DNA of 64,000 nt from Stutzerimonas stutzeri RCH2 (GTDB taxonomy: Bacteria; Pseudomonadota; Gammaproteobacteria; Pseudomonadales; Pseudomonadaceae). Positions 42,602 to 54,696 of this stretch are shown one piece after another. The position numbers were made by a program, and so were the translations under genes. Location of the stretch: the NCBI RefSeq assembly GCF_000327065.1, contig NC_019936.1:2683001-2747000 (forward strand), read 5' to 3'. The notes under the pieces were generated by a model. That model ran no database searches. It worked only from the letters and a program-made list of their open reading frames with translations, and was not told the origin of the DNA. Every line of letters begins with the position of its first letter. Position 1 is the stretch's first letter.

Positions 42602-44614
42602 TCAGGGTTCTGAGTGTTCTACGGGTTCAATGGTGCCTTCGCGGATCACCGCCGCAAACTGCTGCATAAGTTGCTGGACCAGAGGGTCCGAGTGAATCGA
42701 TTGTTCCGCAGCGCGCTGTCGCTCGGCACGCCGGCGGTTGGCAGCCTGGGCGGGCGTTTCCTGCTCCGGCTTCTGCAGCACGATGTCCAATTGCAGCGTG
42801 CGTCCATGGTACTGATTCAACGCATCGTTCAACCGCCGCTGCTGGGTGGGGTTGAACAGCGCACTCTGCGCCGGATCGAGGTGCATCAGCCAGCGATCAC
42901 CTTCAACCGCAATCAACGTGCAGTTGGCGGCAATGCTACCGGTGAGACCGGATAATCCAAGTTTGAGATAAAGCTCAAGCCACTCGGCAGCGAGACCAGT
43001 GGCCGGTTCTACCGCCGGCAGCGGCTCAGCAGGCTCCGGCTCGTCGCTGACACTGCTCAACTCGTCCAGATAGGCCTCGGCCTGATTCTCGACCTCGAAG
43101 TAGTCCTCGTCGGTCAACGGCGGCTCGTCATCGTCCGGTTCTTCGACCTGCACGACGGAGGCGACATGCTCATCCGGGCTATCAGGCGCAGGCTCGGGCA
43201 GCACGGCGCCTGCTTCGACCGCAACCGGCGGCACATCCGGAGGCTCGTTCCAGGGTACGTCGATCACGGCCGGCGCCTGCTCTTCCACCGAAAGCGGCGC
43301 TTTCACTTCAGCCGCAACCGCGGGTTCGGAGGCGGCTGGTGCAGATGGTTCGGCAATACTGACCGGCGCGATCGGTGCTGGTGCCGGAGCCACAACAGCG
43401 GAAGCGGTCGGGGCCGAGGCCGGCGACACGCCGAGCGGAACCATGTCGGCCACCGCTGCAGGCTTGGAATCAGCTGTGGCCGGGCTGACTCCCAAGGTCT
43501 TTAGCGGTGTTCGCGGCGCATCATCGTTGCCTGCGGGGCGGAACGCCAGCATCCGCAGCAGCACCATTTCGAAGCCGCTGCGCGGGTCCGGCGCCAGTGG
43601 CAGATCGCGCCGCCCGATCAACCCCATCTGGTAATAGAACTGCACGTCTTCGGCCGGCAGCGCCTGGGCCAACGCCAGCACGCGATCACGATCGCCCTGG
43701 CCGTTGTCCACCGCCTCCGGCAGCGCCTGAGCGATGGCGACGCGGTGCAGGACATTGAGAATTTCAGCCAGTACGCCAGCCCAGTCAGGACCCTGCTCGG
43801 CAAGATGACGCACCGCTTCGAGCAACGCCCTGGCATCGCCTTCGAGCAATGCCTGCAACACGCCGTAGACTTGGCCGTGATCGAGGGTACCGAGCATCGC
43901 CCGCACATCGGCAGCCAGCACCTTGCCTTCCCCGAAGGCGATCGCCTGGTCGGTCAGGCTCATTGCATCGCGCATCGAACCATCTGCAGCGCGGCCCAGC
44001 AGCCAGAGTGCGTCGTCTTCGAAAGGAACGTTCTCGACACTCAGCACGTGGGTGAGATGCTCGACCACGCGCTCCGGTGGCATGTTCTTCAGCGAGAACT
44101 GCAGGCAGCGGGAAAGGATGGTGACCGGCAGCTTCTGTGGGTCGGTGGTCGCCAGCAGGAACTTGACGTGGGGCGGCGGCTCCTCAAGCGTCTTGAGCAG
44201 TGCGTTGAATGAATGCGACGAGAGCATGTGCACTTCGTCGATCAGGTAGACCTTGTAACGCCCACGGCTCGGCGCGTATTGCACGTTGTCCAGCAGCTCG
44301 CGGGTGTCTTCGACCTTGGTCCGGCTCGCGGCGTCGACCTCGATCAGATCGACGAAGCGGCCTTCATCGATTTCCCGGCATACCGAGCACTGACCGCAAG
44401 GCGTCGAGCTGACACCGGTCTCGCAGTTCAGACACTTGGCGATGATCCGCGCGATGGTGGTCTTGCCAACGCCGCGCGTGCCGGTAAACAGGTAGGCATG
44501 ATGCAGGCGTTGGTTATCCAGCGCATTGATCAGGGCCTTGAGCACATGCGTCTGGCCGACCATTTCGCGGAACGAGCGCGGACGCCATTTACGTGCAAGA
44601 ACCTGATAACTCAT
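42602..44614 (-). CDS. dnaX: DNA polymerase III subunits gamma/tau
   Basis: DnaX is the clamp-loader ATPase. The 670-residue product has Walker [10 protein letters not shown] (about 44-53), a four-cysteine zinc module ([19 protein letters not shown]), Walker B-like [10 protein letters not shown] and the sensor [12 protein letters not shown] proline/alanine/glutamate-rich linker follows (about 370-530), then the tau C-terminal domain (about 550-670), which contacts DnaB and polymerase alpha. I see no clear A-AAA-AAG-type slippery site for gamma production; a shorter form might arise otherwise or not at all. Confidence 0.96.
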   Translation of the reverse strand: MSYQVLARKWRPRSFREMVGQTHVLKALINALDNQRLHHAYLFTGTRGVGKTTIARIIAKCLNCETGVSSTPCGQCSVCREIDEGRFVDLIEVDAASRTKVEDTRELLDNVQYAPSRGRYKVYLIDEVHMLSSHSFNALLKTLEEPPPHVKFLLATTDPQKLPVTILSRCLQFSLKNMPPERVVEHLTHVLSVENVPFEDDALWLLGRAADGSMRDAMSLTDQAIAFGEGKVLAADVRAMLGTLDHGQVYGVLQALLEGDARALLEAVRHLAEQGPDWAGVLAEILNVLHRVAIAQALPEAVDNGQGDRDRVLALAQALPAEDVQFYYQMGLIGRRDLPLAPDPRSGFEMVLLRMLAFRPAGNDDAPRTPLKTLGVSPATADSKPAAVADMVPLGVSPASAPTASAVVAPAPAPIAPVSIAEPSAPAASEPAVAAEVKAPLSVEEQAPAVIDVPWNEPPDVPPVAVEAGAVLPEPAPDSPDEHVASVVQVEEPDDDEPPLTDEDYFEVENQAEAYLDELSSVSDEPEPAEPLPAVEPATGLAAEWLELYLKLGLSGLTGSIAANCTLIAVEGDRWLMHLDPAQSALFNPTQQRRLNDALNQYHGRTLQLDIVLQKPEQETPAQAANRRRAERQRAAEQSIHSDPLVQQLMQQFAAVIREGTIEPVEHSEP

Positions 44615-44701
44615 AACACCATCGCGGGGGACAAGGCAGAGGACGGGTAATGCTAGCGGAGCAGGATGGAAATTGCATCCGAGCCGCGTTCTATCTGCCG
44701 G

Positions 44702-45847
44702 TTAGTCCAGCAATCGGGCACCGAGCGCCGCAACCACCGCCTCAAGCGCCGGGTTTCTACCGACGATACGCACCGCCAGCCCATCGATCTCGCGTCGCGA
44801 CGGATACTGCTTGCGCAGCAGATCGAACGTTGCGCGGCGCTGCGCTTCATCGCCCATCAGGCTGCGGCGAAAATCTGCATCATCGCGGCGCGGGTCATAG
44901 ACCGCCCGGCATAGCGTCGCCAGCATATCGACCGGCTCCGCGGAAGACGCAAAGGTCAGTTCGGTCAGTGCCGCACCGGGCACCAAATGCGCCAGCTCGA
45001 CCACAGGCTCCAGCCCCCGCGCCATGCACAGCGCCGTATAGATCTGCGCTGTACCGCGCAGCTTGCCATCCAGGCTGTATCCGGCGATGTGTGGCGTGGC
45101 GATCCGGCATAACCCGGCAAGCGCCACATCCACCTGCGGCTCACCTTCCCAGACATCCAGCACTGCTTCGATGTCCGGGCGCTGCTGCAGCACGTCGCAC
45201 AGTGCGGCATTGTCCATCACTGCGCCGCGGCTGGCGTTGATCAGCCAGGCTCCCGGGCGCAGCCTGGACAACCTCTGCTGATCGAGAAGGTGAAAGGTCG
45301 GCCAGGCGCCATCCATGCTCAGCGGGGTATGCAGACTGATCACATCGCATTCGGCAAGCACTTCGTCCAGCGACACGAAGCCGCCCGTCTCACGGGCTTC
45401 TCGCGGCGGATCACAGACGCGCACATCCCAGCCGAGCCCCCGAAGCACCTCCACTAGTCGCCCGCCGACTTCACCGGCACCGACGACACCAAAGCGGCGT
45501 TGCCCCAACGCCTCACCACGCACCTCTGCCAACGTGAGCAGGCTGCCGAGCACATAATCGACCACACCGCGCGCGTTGCACCCCGGCGCACTGGCCCAGT
45601 CGATGCCTGCCCGTTCGAAGTAATCGAGATCCAGATGATCCGTACCGATGGTGCAGGTGCCAACGAAGCGCACCGCGGTGCCTTCCAGCAAATCTCGATC
45701 GACTCGTGTCACCGAGCGCACCAGCAGCACATCGACATTTTCCAGTGCCGCGCGATTGACGCTGCGGCCGGGCATACGCCGGATCTCACCCAGCCCGGCA
45801 AAGAACTCATCGACCAGGGGAATGTTTTCATCGGCGAGGATATGCAT
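44702..45847 (-). CDS. pdxB: Erythronate-4-phosphate dehydrogenase
   Basis: PdxB oxidises 4-phosphoerythronate in the DXP-dependent pyridoxal phosphate pathway. The 381-residue D-2-hydroxyacid dehydrogenase has the NAD motif [13 protein letters not shown], the catalytic Arg in [10 protein letters not shown], Glu in EGEPQVD and His in [14 protein letters not shown], and the PdxB dimerisation tail (about 290-381). I chose the ATG at [15 protein letters not shown], with GGAG 7 bases upstream. Confidence 0.96.
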   Translation of the reverse strand: MHILADENIPLVDEFFAGLGEIRRMPGRSVNRAALENVDVLLVRSVTRVDRDLLEGTAVRFVGTCTIGTDHLDLDYFERAGIDWASAPGCNARGVVDYVLGSLLTLAEVRGEALGQRRFGVVGAGEVGGRLVEVLRGLGWDVRVCDPPREARETGGFVSLDEVLAECDVISLHTPLSMDGAWPTFHLLDQQRLSRLRPGAWLINASRGAVMDNAALCDVLQQRPDIEAVLDVWEGEPQVDVALAGLCRIATPHIAGYSLDGKLRGTAQIYTALCMARGLEPVVELAHLVPGAALTELTFASSAEPVDMLATLCRAVYDPRRDDADFRRSLMGDEAQRRATFDLLRKQYPSRREIDGLAVRIVGRNPALEAVVAALGARLLD

Positions 45848-45968
45848 GACACGGCTCCGGTGAGGGGAAGCACATTCTAGACGGCTTGCCACTGCTTTGC
45901 CGCCTTCCTGAGTGAACGTGCGCGGCGTAGACTAGCGCGCTTCTTGTATACAACCGGAACGTTTCCTG

Positions 45969-47363
45969 ATGCCCACTGAGCTCAGACTCAGACGGGTCCG
46001 CCTTGAATTGCGCACCCTCTTCGCTCTCGCCCTGCCCATGATGATCGCCCAGCTGGCCAGTACCGCGATGGGCTTTGTCGACACCGTGATGGCCGGGCGC
46101 GTCAGCCCGCACGATCTGGCTGCGGTCGCCCTGGGCAATTCGATCTGGGTGCCGGTGTATCTGCTGCTGAGCGGTATCACCCTGGCGACGACGCCGAACG
46201 TGGCGCAGCGTTACGGCGCCGGAGCCCATGGCGAAATCGGCCCGCTTGTCCGCCAGGCGCTGTGGATGGGCGCAGGAATCGGCCTGACCAGCGCGCTGCT
46301 GATGTGGAACGCGGAGCCGGTGCTGCACCTGATGCGTGTCGAGCCGGCGTTGATCGAGCCGACCATGGCCTATCTGCGCGCCGTCGCCTGCGGCTTCCCG
46401 GCCGTGGCGCTTTACCAGGTTCTGCGCTGCTTCAGCGACGGGCTGGGACATCCGCGACCGAGCATGGTAATTGGCATCCTCGGCCTGCTGCTGAACATCC
46501 CGCTGAACTACGTGTTCATCTATGGCAAGTTCGGCATACCGGCGATGGGCGGCGTTGGCTGTGGTGTGTCAACCGCGCTGGTGATGCTGTTCATGCTGAT
46601 AGCGATGAGCGTCTGGGTAAAACGAGCACCGGCTTATCAGCGCAGCCAGCTGTTCTCCCACTTCGAATGGCCGCGCTGGCCGATGCTTCGGCATCTGCTG
46701 TCAGTCGGCGTACCGATTGGCATCGCGGTGTTCGCCGAAGCCAGCATCTTTTCCGTGATCGCGCTGCTGATCGGCGCACTCGGCGCAACGGTCGTTGCCG
46801 GCCACCAGATCGCGCTGAACTTTACCTCCCTGATATTCATGATTCCGCTGTCACTGGGCATGGCCGTGACCGTACGCATCGGCCAGGAACTGGGCCGCAG
46901 TGCACCGAGAGACGCCCGTTTCGTCGCCGGCGTGGGGATCGCCGCGGCACTGGTCTACGCCTGTTTCTCAGCAAGCGTGATGTTGTTGTTCAGCGAGCAG
47001 ATCGCCCGGATCTATACACCGGACCCGGCGGTCATCGCAGTTGCGGCAAGCCTGTTCTTCTATGCTGCGCTCTTTCAGTTCTCCGATGTCGTGCAGGTCA
47101 CAGCGGCTGGCGCGCTGCGCGGCTATCAGGACACGCGCATGACCATGATCTACACGCTCTTCGCCTATTGGGGCATCGGGCTGCCGGTGGGCTATCTGCT
47201 CGGCCTGACCGATCACCTCGGCACTGCCACAGGACCAGCGGGCTTATGGCAGGGGTTGATCGCCGGACTGAGCTGCGCGGCGCTGCTGCTCAGCGTGCGC
47301 CTGGCTCGCAGCGCACGTCGCGAGATTCGTCGCCAAACTGCGCTTCGCAGGACGACAGTCTAG
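45969..47363 (+). CDS. MATE family multidrug/Na+ antiporter (NorM-like)
   Basis: The 464-residue, 12-helix inner-membrane exporter has the MATE N-terminal pattern LALPMMIAQLASTAMGFVDTVMAG and the repeat half beginning near residue 240 (LLSVGVPIGIAVFAEASIF). It probably exports cationic drugs with Na+ or H+ exchange, as NorM/PmpM do. It is divergent from pdxB, as in other pseudomonads, and converges with the next gene with about 20 bases between them. Confidence 0.92.
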   Translation: MPTELRLRRVRLELRTLFALALPMMIAQLASTAMGFVDTVMAGRVSPHDLAAVALGNSIWVPVYLLLSGITLATTPNVAQRYGAGAHGEIGPLVRQALWMGAGIGLTSALLMWNAEPVLHLMRVEPALIEPTMAYLRAVACGFPAVALYQVLRCFSDGLGHPRPSMVIGILGLLLNIPLNYVFIYGKFGIPAMGGVGCGVSTALVMLFMLIAMSVWVKRAPAYQRSQLFSHFEWPRWPMLRHLLSVGVPIGIAVFAEASIFSVIALLIGALGATVVAGHQIALNFTSLIFMIPLSLGMAVTVRIGQELGRSAPRDARFVAGVGIAAALVYACFSASVMLLFSEQIARIYTPDPAVIAVAASLFFYAALFQFSDVVQVTAAGALRGYQDTRMTMIYTLFAYWGIGLPVGYLLGLTDHLGTATGPAGLWQGLIAGLSCAALLLSVRLARSARREIRRQTALRRTTV

Positions 47364-47384
47364 GTGACGGGTAAATACTGCGGC

Positions 47385-48485
47385 CTAGAGACTGCGTTCG
47401 ATCCTGCCGTCAGAGCGGGCAAGGTAGCCAGAACCGCACTCCCAAAGCAGTGCTACCCGCTCTTCCGCGCTGAGCGCGTCGAGCCCGCCGCGCAATGCAT
47501 AGGCGGTAAAGCCGAGCTGGGTCAGCAGAAATACGGCGTTGGCACTGCCCTTACCGCTTTCGCAATAGCACAGATAGGGACGCTGCGGGTTCAACAGGCG
47601 GGTTTTCAACCGTAGCAAGTGCAGCGGCATGTGCAACGCTTGCATGGCATGACCCTGCTCGTAGTCGTCAAGCAACCGAACGTCCAGCCACTGAGCACCA
47701 CAGCCGAGCAGATCGGCCACGTCATCCAGATCGACTTCGCTTACCACCGGTGCTTTGAGCAATTCGAGAAAGTCCGCACGCGCAAGCCGCAGCACGGACC
47801 CATCCTCGATCATGGCTATGCTGGCGTTACGGGGGCGTTCCTCGAGTAGTGCCTCCTCGCCAAAACAGGCTCCGGCCTCGAGTTCCGCCAGCAGTTGCTC
47901 TCCGCTACCGACAGCCTTGAGCACCTGCGCGCGACCACTCTTGAGGAAATAGCAGCAATCACCCACCTCACCCTCATGGATCAGGGTTCGGCCAGCCGGT
48001 GCATCGATCTCCACAAGACGGCCCAGCATGCTGCGTATGTTGGCTGGTGGCACCTGAGCGAACAGCGGATTTTCCAGCAGTCGCTCGAGCCATTCGCCGT
48101 CTTCGCCATCCATCGACAGCTGCAGCAAGACATCCTGAAGGGCCTGACGCCAGGACAGCAGCCGCTCCAGCTCTGCGCCGTCCACAGTCAGCAACTGGCA
48201 GTCCTCCAGAGCGCGAACTTCAACCAGCTGAGCCAAGGCGATACTGTGCAGGGCAGCTGGCGAGCCGGCCACGACACGTGTCTGCTGCCCGTCGCGGTCG
48301 ATCAACAGAAGACTGCCGGACATCAGATAGTGACGAGCCGAGGATGCACTTTCAGGCCGCAGAGCCTGGCCAGCCCCGAGCGCTAGCGGCGCGATCCGTA
48401 CGCGGAGCTCCCACAGCTGGCGCGGCGAAAGGCCATCGAGCGGGACAAGATTGCGCAGCTGGTCGGGGTGCAGCGGCTTGTTCAT
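47385..48485 (-). CDS. Cyclic nucleotide-binding / rhodanese domain fusion protein
   Basis: The 366-residue cytoplasmic protein has an N-terminal cyclic-nucleotide-like region (about 15-125) and a second, clearer cyclic-nucleotide-binding domain (about 140-250) with GRTLIHEGEVGDCCYFLKSG and FGEEALLEERPRNA. A C-terminal rhodanese domain (about 265-350) has WLDVRLLDDYEQGH and a cysteine loop CESGKGSA. There is no DNA-binding domain. The phosphate-binding Arg in ERPRNA is compatible with cAMP or cGMP binding. Function is unknown; a sulfur-transfer or redox activity gated by a nucleotide is a reasonable guess. Confidence 0.85.
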   Translation of the reverse strand: MNKPLHPDQLRNLVPLDGLSPRQLWELRVRIAPLALGAGQALRPESASSARHYLMSGSLLLIDRDGQQTRVVAGSPAALHSIALAQLVEVRALEDCQLLTVDGAELERLLSWRQALQDVLLQLSMDGEDGEWLERLLENPLFAQVPPANIRSMLGRLVEIDAPAGRTLIHEGEVGDCCYFLKSGRAQVLKAVGSGEQLLAELEAGACFGEEALLEERPRNASIAMIEDGSVLRLARADFLELLKAPVVSEVDLDDVADLLGCGAQWLDVRLLDDYEQGHAMQALHMPLHLLRLKTRLLNPQRPYLCYCESGKGSANAVFLLTQLGFTAYALRGGLDALSAEERVALLWECGSGYLARSDGRIERSL

Positions 48486-48503
48486 CCAAGAAAATCCAAT
48501 CGT

Positions 48504-49445
48504 CTATCCGTCAATCAGCTTCTGCAGCTGGCTCTCCGCAGCACGGCGCCCTTGCAGACCACCGGTGTGGACGAAGACCAACCGCGCACCGGCAGGAACA
48601 TAACCGCGCTCGATATAAAGGCGCAATGCCATCATGGTCTTAGCAGTGTATATCGGATCGAGCGGCACGCCACCGTCACGTTCAGTCGCCAGGATGAACC
48701 GGGCCAGCTCCTGGTCGAACCTTCCGAACCCACCACGACTGGCGTCCAGCAACTCATAACCGCCATCGGCTACGCCGGCCTGCTCAAGCAGTCTCGCCAC
48801 ATCCGCACTCACCGAATGCGAAGGCGGGCCGGCCAGCGCGCCGAACACTCGATGTCGGCCGGCCTCGCCAATGACCAGGCCAGCCAGTGTGGTTCCGGTA
48901 CCAGCTGCCAGCCAGATAGCGTCGTAGTCGTCCCAACCGACCGACCCAAGCGCCGCCTGCAAAGCAGGAACCAGCGCGGCGCAGCCCAGAGCGCCGAGCA
49001 AGCCGCCGCCACCTTCCGGTATCGGGTAGAAATCCGGGTAGCGCGCTTGCCACGGTTCCCAGAACGTCGGCAGGTGGCGCTCCCGGTAACCGCCGTAGCC
49101 AAGCCAGTGCAGTTCCATCCCCCAGGCACGTAGATCGGCCACCGTCGGCGTTTGCTGTTCGTGTCCGCGCAGCAGGCCGACGGTAGCCAGACCGAAGCGA
49201 CGCCCAGCTGCTGCCACTGCATGCAGATGATTGGAATGCGCACCGCCGAGGCTGATCAGCCCCTCAGCGCCAGCACGACGGGCCGCGTCCAGATGCTTTA
49301 TCAGCTTGAACCACTTGTTGCCGGATAGCTCGGCATCCACCAGATCCAGGCGTAGTACCGCGACTTCAACCCCGCTGCGCTGCAACCAGTCAAGCGATAG
49401 TGGTTGCAGGATCAGCGGAGCATCAAAGGGATGGGATGAAGACAA
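48504..49445 (-). CDS. PLP-dependent ACC deaminase/D-cysteine desulfhydrase family enzyme
   Basis: The 313-residue tryptophan-synthase-beta-fold enzyme has the PLP lysine in ELSGNKWFKL, the nearby SLGGAHSNHLHAVAAAG and the phosphate-binding glycine loop LAAGTGTTLAGLV. The family includes D-cysteine desulfhydrase and 1-aminocyclopropane-1-carboxylate deaminase; the sequence does not settle which. It follows the rhodanese fusion's upstream side on the same strand, and a link to sulfur metabolism is possible but unproven. Confidence 0.85.
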   Translation of the reverse strand: MSSSHPFDAPLILQPLSLDWLQRSGVEVAVLRLDLVDAELSGNKWFKLIKHLDAARRAGAEGLISLGGAHSNHLHAVAAAGRRFGLATVGLLRGHEQQTPTVADLRAWGMELHWLGYGGYRERHLPTFWEPWQARYPDFYPIPEGGGGLLGALGCAALVPALQAALGSVGWDDYDAIWLAAGTGTTLAGLVIGEAGRHRVFGALAGPPSHSVSADVARLLEQAGVADGGYELLDASRGGFGRFDQELARFILATERDGGVPLDPIYTAKTMMALRLYIERGYVPAGARLVFVHTGGLQGRRAAESQLQKLIDG

Positions 49446-49449
49446 ACGC

Positions 49450-50805
49450 TCAACTACCGGTGCGCTGCCGGTCTTCCTTACGGTGCCGAGTGCAGCAGTT
49501 GGATTCGCCGATCACGAAACGGCTCGGCGTATCGACCTTGTCCAGCGGCATTGCGCAACGCTCACCGCTGGAAAGGGTCGCAACGCAGGCTGGCTTTTGA
49601 TAATGCTCCAACCACTGCCGATATTGCTCCTCGGAGACGAAGCACTTGGCTGCAGCGTAGGCCAAGGGGTTGGCGCGGTAGCGGGCGAGATCCTGCAAGG
49701 CGATGGTCAGATGCCCTGCTCCCGGATGGTACGCCATGAATACGACCCCCTGACGAGACAGCTCCTCCAGCACCCGGTCGCCGCTACCACCCAACTTCTC
49801 ACACTCGCTCTTCAGCCGCTGGATTTCCTCTTCCAGCTGAGCATCCAGCTCGTTGCGATAGGCCAGTTCGACGTCGCGGATCGCTACCTGCTCCTTGTAC
49901 TCGGCCACTGCCGCAGCAATACGCGCCTGAGCTTCGTGCTCGAACTGTTCGCGGGCCGCGCCAATCTCGACCCGACCACTGACCTCAAGGGTGCGCAACT
50001 GCTTGCTCATTTCCTCGCGGGCTTTCTGGAAGCTCTCACCTTGCGCGGTCAGCTGCGCATGCAGGCTGGCATTGATCTCCGTCTGCTGTTGCAACTGATG
50101 CTGCAGCGTGCGGATCTCATCCTGCAGCGCCTTGCGTTCTTTTTCCGCAGCAGCCTCGAGCTTGAGCGCGTCTTCCTCGCGCAACCGCTCCAGGTTGGCA
50201 ATGCGCTGACGCTGCTGCTTGATCAGCAGCGCGGCCTTCTGCCGCTGCTCGCGTTCATGGCTTTCGGAGCGTTTGGCAGCGGCGTCCTTGCTCGCTTCGG
50301 CATACCAGGCGTCTTCGGCGACCATCTGCAGACGTTCGGCGGGTACTGCTTGAGGCGTTTCATCTTCAACCAGCAGACCAAGCTGATTGCGCTTGATGGT
50401 TTCGCGCAGCACAACCAGATCGTTGCGCTCGGGGCTGACCTTCGGGTCCCACATGTGCATCTGGTGCCAGGACACCGGACACTGGCTGCGGCAGGCCAGA
50501 CGAATCGGGCCGGCGCCCATGTCCGGGCCGCGGCCGGTGCGCTCGGCCAACTGGCGCAACGGAATGTTCCAGCCTGCATCGGCGGATCCGTCATCATTGA
50601 AGTCGAGACAGAAAAAAACCGCGGCGCGCACTTGCAGCCGCGGGTTGATCATCACGTATACGGCATGCATCTGGCGATCGGCGAACTCGGGCAGTGCGAC
50701 GACTCCGTCGAGCACCGCCTCGAATTCGGGATACAGCATTTCCTTGCAGATGGCACCTTCATTGAAGAACAGTACGGCTTCGACCATCTGCGGTTTGTTC
50801 TGCAT
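49450..50805 (-). CDS. Coiled-coil protein of unknown function with C-terminal cysteine motif
   Basis: The 451-residue protein has a globular N-terminal part (about 1-150, with VYVMINPRLQVRAAVFFCLDF). A long coiled coil rich in E, Q, R and A follows (about 170-350). The C-terminal region (about 360-451) has a lone-standing motif KPACVATLSSGERCAMP and FVIGESNCCTRHR, four or more Cys/His that could bind zinc. I do not recognise the family with certainty; similar pseudomonad genes are annotated hypothetical or loosely as partition proteins. The stop is 4 bases from the deaminase start, so they may share a transcript. Confidence 0.75.
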   Translation of the reverse strand: MQNKPQMVEAVLFFNEGAICKEMLYPEFEAVLDGVVALPEFADRQMHAVYVMINPRLQVRAAVFFCLDFNDDGSADAGWNIPLRQLAERTGRGPDMGAGPIRLACRSQCPVSWHQMHMWDPKVSPERNDLVVLRETIKRNQLGLLVEDETPQAVPAERLQMVAEDAWYAEASKDAAAKRSESHEREQRQKAALLIKQQRQRIANLERLREEDALKLEAAAEKERKALQDEIRTLQHQLQQQTEINASLHAQLTAQGESFQKAREEMSKQLRTLEVSGRVEIGAAREQFEHEAQARIAAAVAEYKEQVAIRDVELAYRNELDAQLEEEIQRLKSECEKLGGSGDRVLEELSRQGVVFMAYHPGAGHLTIALQDLARYRANPLAYAAAKCFVSEEQYRQWLEHYQKPACVATLSSGERCAMPLDKVDTPSRFVIGESNCCTRHRKEDRQRTGS

Positions 50806-51003
50806 GCTCGACTTCCTTTATTGCCCGCAGCAGCGAGCCAGCATTGTCCGGAGCGATCCGGCCATCCAATGCCGTCGCTCCGTTAGTGCCGCAAGTTTAG
50901 GGGAAATGTTCAAGCAGGCAATGTGACTGGGTTGGCAGCGAATCCCGGCATTGGGCGTTGCGCGACGCAGCGCCCTGCGGATTTTGCGATGAGCTTTGCT
51001 AAA

Positions 51004-51426
51004 TCAGCCTGCGCTGTGGGCAGCAAGACGGCGCTTCATCTCGTCGCCCAGCGCCTGCAAGGCGCTCATGGGACGAATCATGACCTCGAACTCGACGATC
51101 TTCCCCGCCTCGTCGAACCGAATCAGATCGATGCCCTTGAGCTCGCGATCGCCCACCCGCGCGCTGAATTCGAGCACCACGTCTGTGCCTTCTGCGCTCG
51201 CCAGTTCACGGTGATAGCGGAAATCCTCGAAGACCTGCAGCACGGTATTGAGGATCAGATTGACCGCCGCCGCTCCTTCGTACGGTTTGTAGGCCATCGG
51301 CGAGCGAAACACCGCCTGCGGATGCAACAGCTCGGGCAGCCGGCTGAGATCACGCTCGGCGATCATCCGATGCCAGGCTTGCAGGCTACTCGCGGCGCCC
51401 GGTTGCAGCACTATTGCACTCTCCAT
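51004..51426 (-). CDS. NTF2-like/SnoaL-type small protein
   Basis: The 140-residue protein has the alpha+beta cone pattern of the NTF2-like superfamily: an N-terminal helix pair AWHRMIAERDLSRLPELLHPQAVF, then strands ending in GIDLIRFDEAGKIVEFEVMIRP. No catalytic residue assignment is possible. It lies 38 bases downstream of fadH on the same strand and could be co-transcribed with it. Confidence 0.75.
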   Translation of the reverse strand: MESAIVLQPGAASSLQAWHRMIAERDLSRLPELLHPQAVFRSPMAYKPYEGAAAVNLILNTVLQVFEDFRYHRELASAEGTDVVLEFSARVGDRELKGIDLIRFDEAGKIVEFEVMIRPMSALQALGDEMKRRLAAHSAG

Positions 51427-51464
51427 ACCTAATCCTCTTGCCAGTGTGGCCGATGGGTTTCGAA

Positions 51465-53579
<2,115 letters not shown>

Positions 53580-53682
53580 TCAATGATCCAAAGTGACAAC
53601 TTTTTGATCCTGCTGCGCAAAACGCTTGGCAATATGGCTCGCTTTACCTAGGCTGTCGGCGTCCATCACAGCCCTTCTTGCC

Positions 53683-54696
53683 ATGCGTACCTATCTGAAT
53701 ATCGCACTGCTGGCAGTTCTTGCCGGCGTCTCTCTCGCGGTCTACCTCGACTGGACGCACGACCGCCGCAGCGGCCCGCTGCTGTCCGATCTGCGCACCC
53801 TGCCTATCGAGAGCCGCGGACGGGCGGCTACGGAGGGCAACCTGCTGGGCATCGAAACGCGCCTGCAACCCGCCGACTTCCAGAGTCGCGAGAGGCTTCA
53901 GCTGAAGTTTCGGACCTACCTCCAACAGGCAGCCGACGCCGGGATGCTCAGCGAGCGCACCGTCGTGGTGCTGCCGGAACATGTCGGTACGGGCTTGTTC
54001 GCATTCGGCGAGAAGCCGGAAGTCCAGCAGGCTCGCACCCTGCGCGACGCCATGCAGTGGATGGCACTCAGCAATCCAGGCAGCTATCTGCGCGCACTCA
54101 CCGGCAACCAGGGCGACGATCGCCGCACCGGCGCCGTGCTACGCCTGAAAGCCCGGCAAATGGCCGAGGAGTACCAGACAATCTTTGGCGGCCTGGCCAG
54201 CGAATTCGGCGTGACGCTTGTAGCCGGTTCGATCGTGCTGCCGGAGCCCTACCTGGAGAACGACCGACTCAAGGTCGGGGACGGCCCGCTGCGCCAGGTC
54301 AGCCTGACCTTCGATGGCCGTGGCAAGCCGCTGGGTACGCTGCAATACAAGCACGCGCTGAGCCGCTATGAACGGCGCTACAGCGTCGCCCCGATCCCCG
54401 AACCACGCCGCCTGATCGAAACGCCGGCTGGGTCGCTGGCGGTGCTGCTGGGTTGTGATGCCTACCTCGAGCGAACGCCCGCCGAAGCGAAGCTGCTCGC
54501 GATACCCGGCGCTCTGGCGGATCCGCAGTCCAGCTGCGGCAGCACGCTTCCCGACACCCAGGGCGAGCGAACGCTGATGCCGGTACAAACTCTCGCACTA
54601 CCCTGGAACCTGCTTGGCTCTCCACGTCGCCCGGCCCCGCCCGGGCATGGCATTCCGGTGCAGATACACAACCACTGGCTCGGCAACAATCCATGA
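53683..54696 (+). CDS. Membrane-anchored carbon-nitrogen hydrolase family protein
   Basis: The 337-residue protein has an N-terminal hydrophobic anchor (about 3-20) and then a nitrilase-superfamily domain. The catalytic triad can be read as Glu in VVVLPEHVGTG, Lys in LGTLQYKHALS and Cys in AVLLGCDAYLE. The superfamily hydrolyses nitriles or amides or transfers acyl groups. The topology suggests action at the periplasmic face, as in apolipoprotein N-acyltransferase, but the integral Lnt membrane domain is missing. The ATG lacks a strong binding site; a TTG 57 bases upstream is possible. The stop overlaps the AraC-type regulator start (ATGA). Confidence 0.75.
   Translation: MRTYLNIALLAVLAGVSLAVYLDWTHDRRSGPLLSDLRTLPIESRGRAATEGNLLGIETRLQPADFQSRERLQLKFRTYLQQAADAGMLSERTVVVLPEHVGTGLFAFGEKPEVQQARTLRDAMQWMALSNPGSYLRALTGNQGDDRRTGAVLRLKARQMAEEYQTIFGGLASEFGVTLVAGSIVLPEPYLENDRLKVGDGPLRQVSLTFDGRGKPLGTLQYKHALSRYERRYSVAPIPEPRRLIETPAGSLAVLLGCDAYLERTPAEAKLLAIPGALADPQSSCGSTLPDTQGERTLMPVQTLALPWNLLGSPRRPAPPGHGIPVQIHNHWLGNNP

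Noticed and set aside
42602-44614. Programmed frameshift site for a short DnaX (gamma) form
   Set aside because: No A-rich slippery heptamer with downstream stem was found in the region where E. coli has one.
44615-44701. Possible 4.5S RNA (ffs) gene near dnaX, as in other pseudomonads
   Set aside because: The conserved GGTCAGGTCCGGAAGGAAGC-like core is absent on both strands here and around recR/ybaB. The gene must lie elsewhere.
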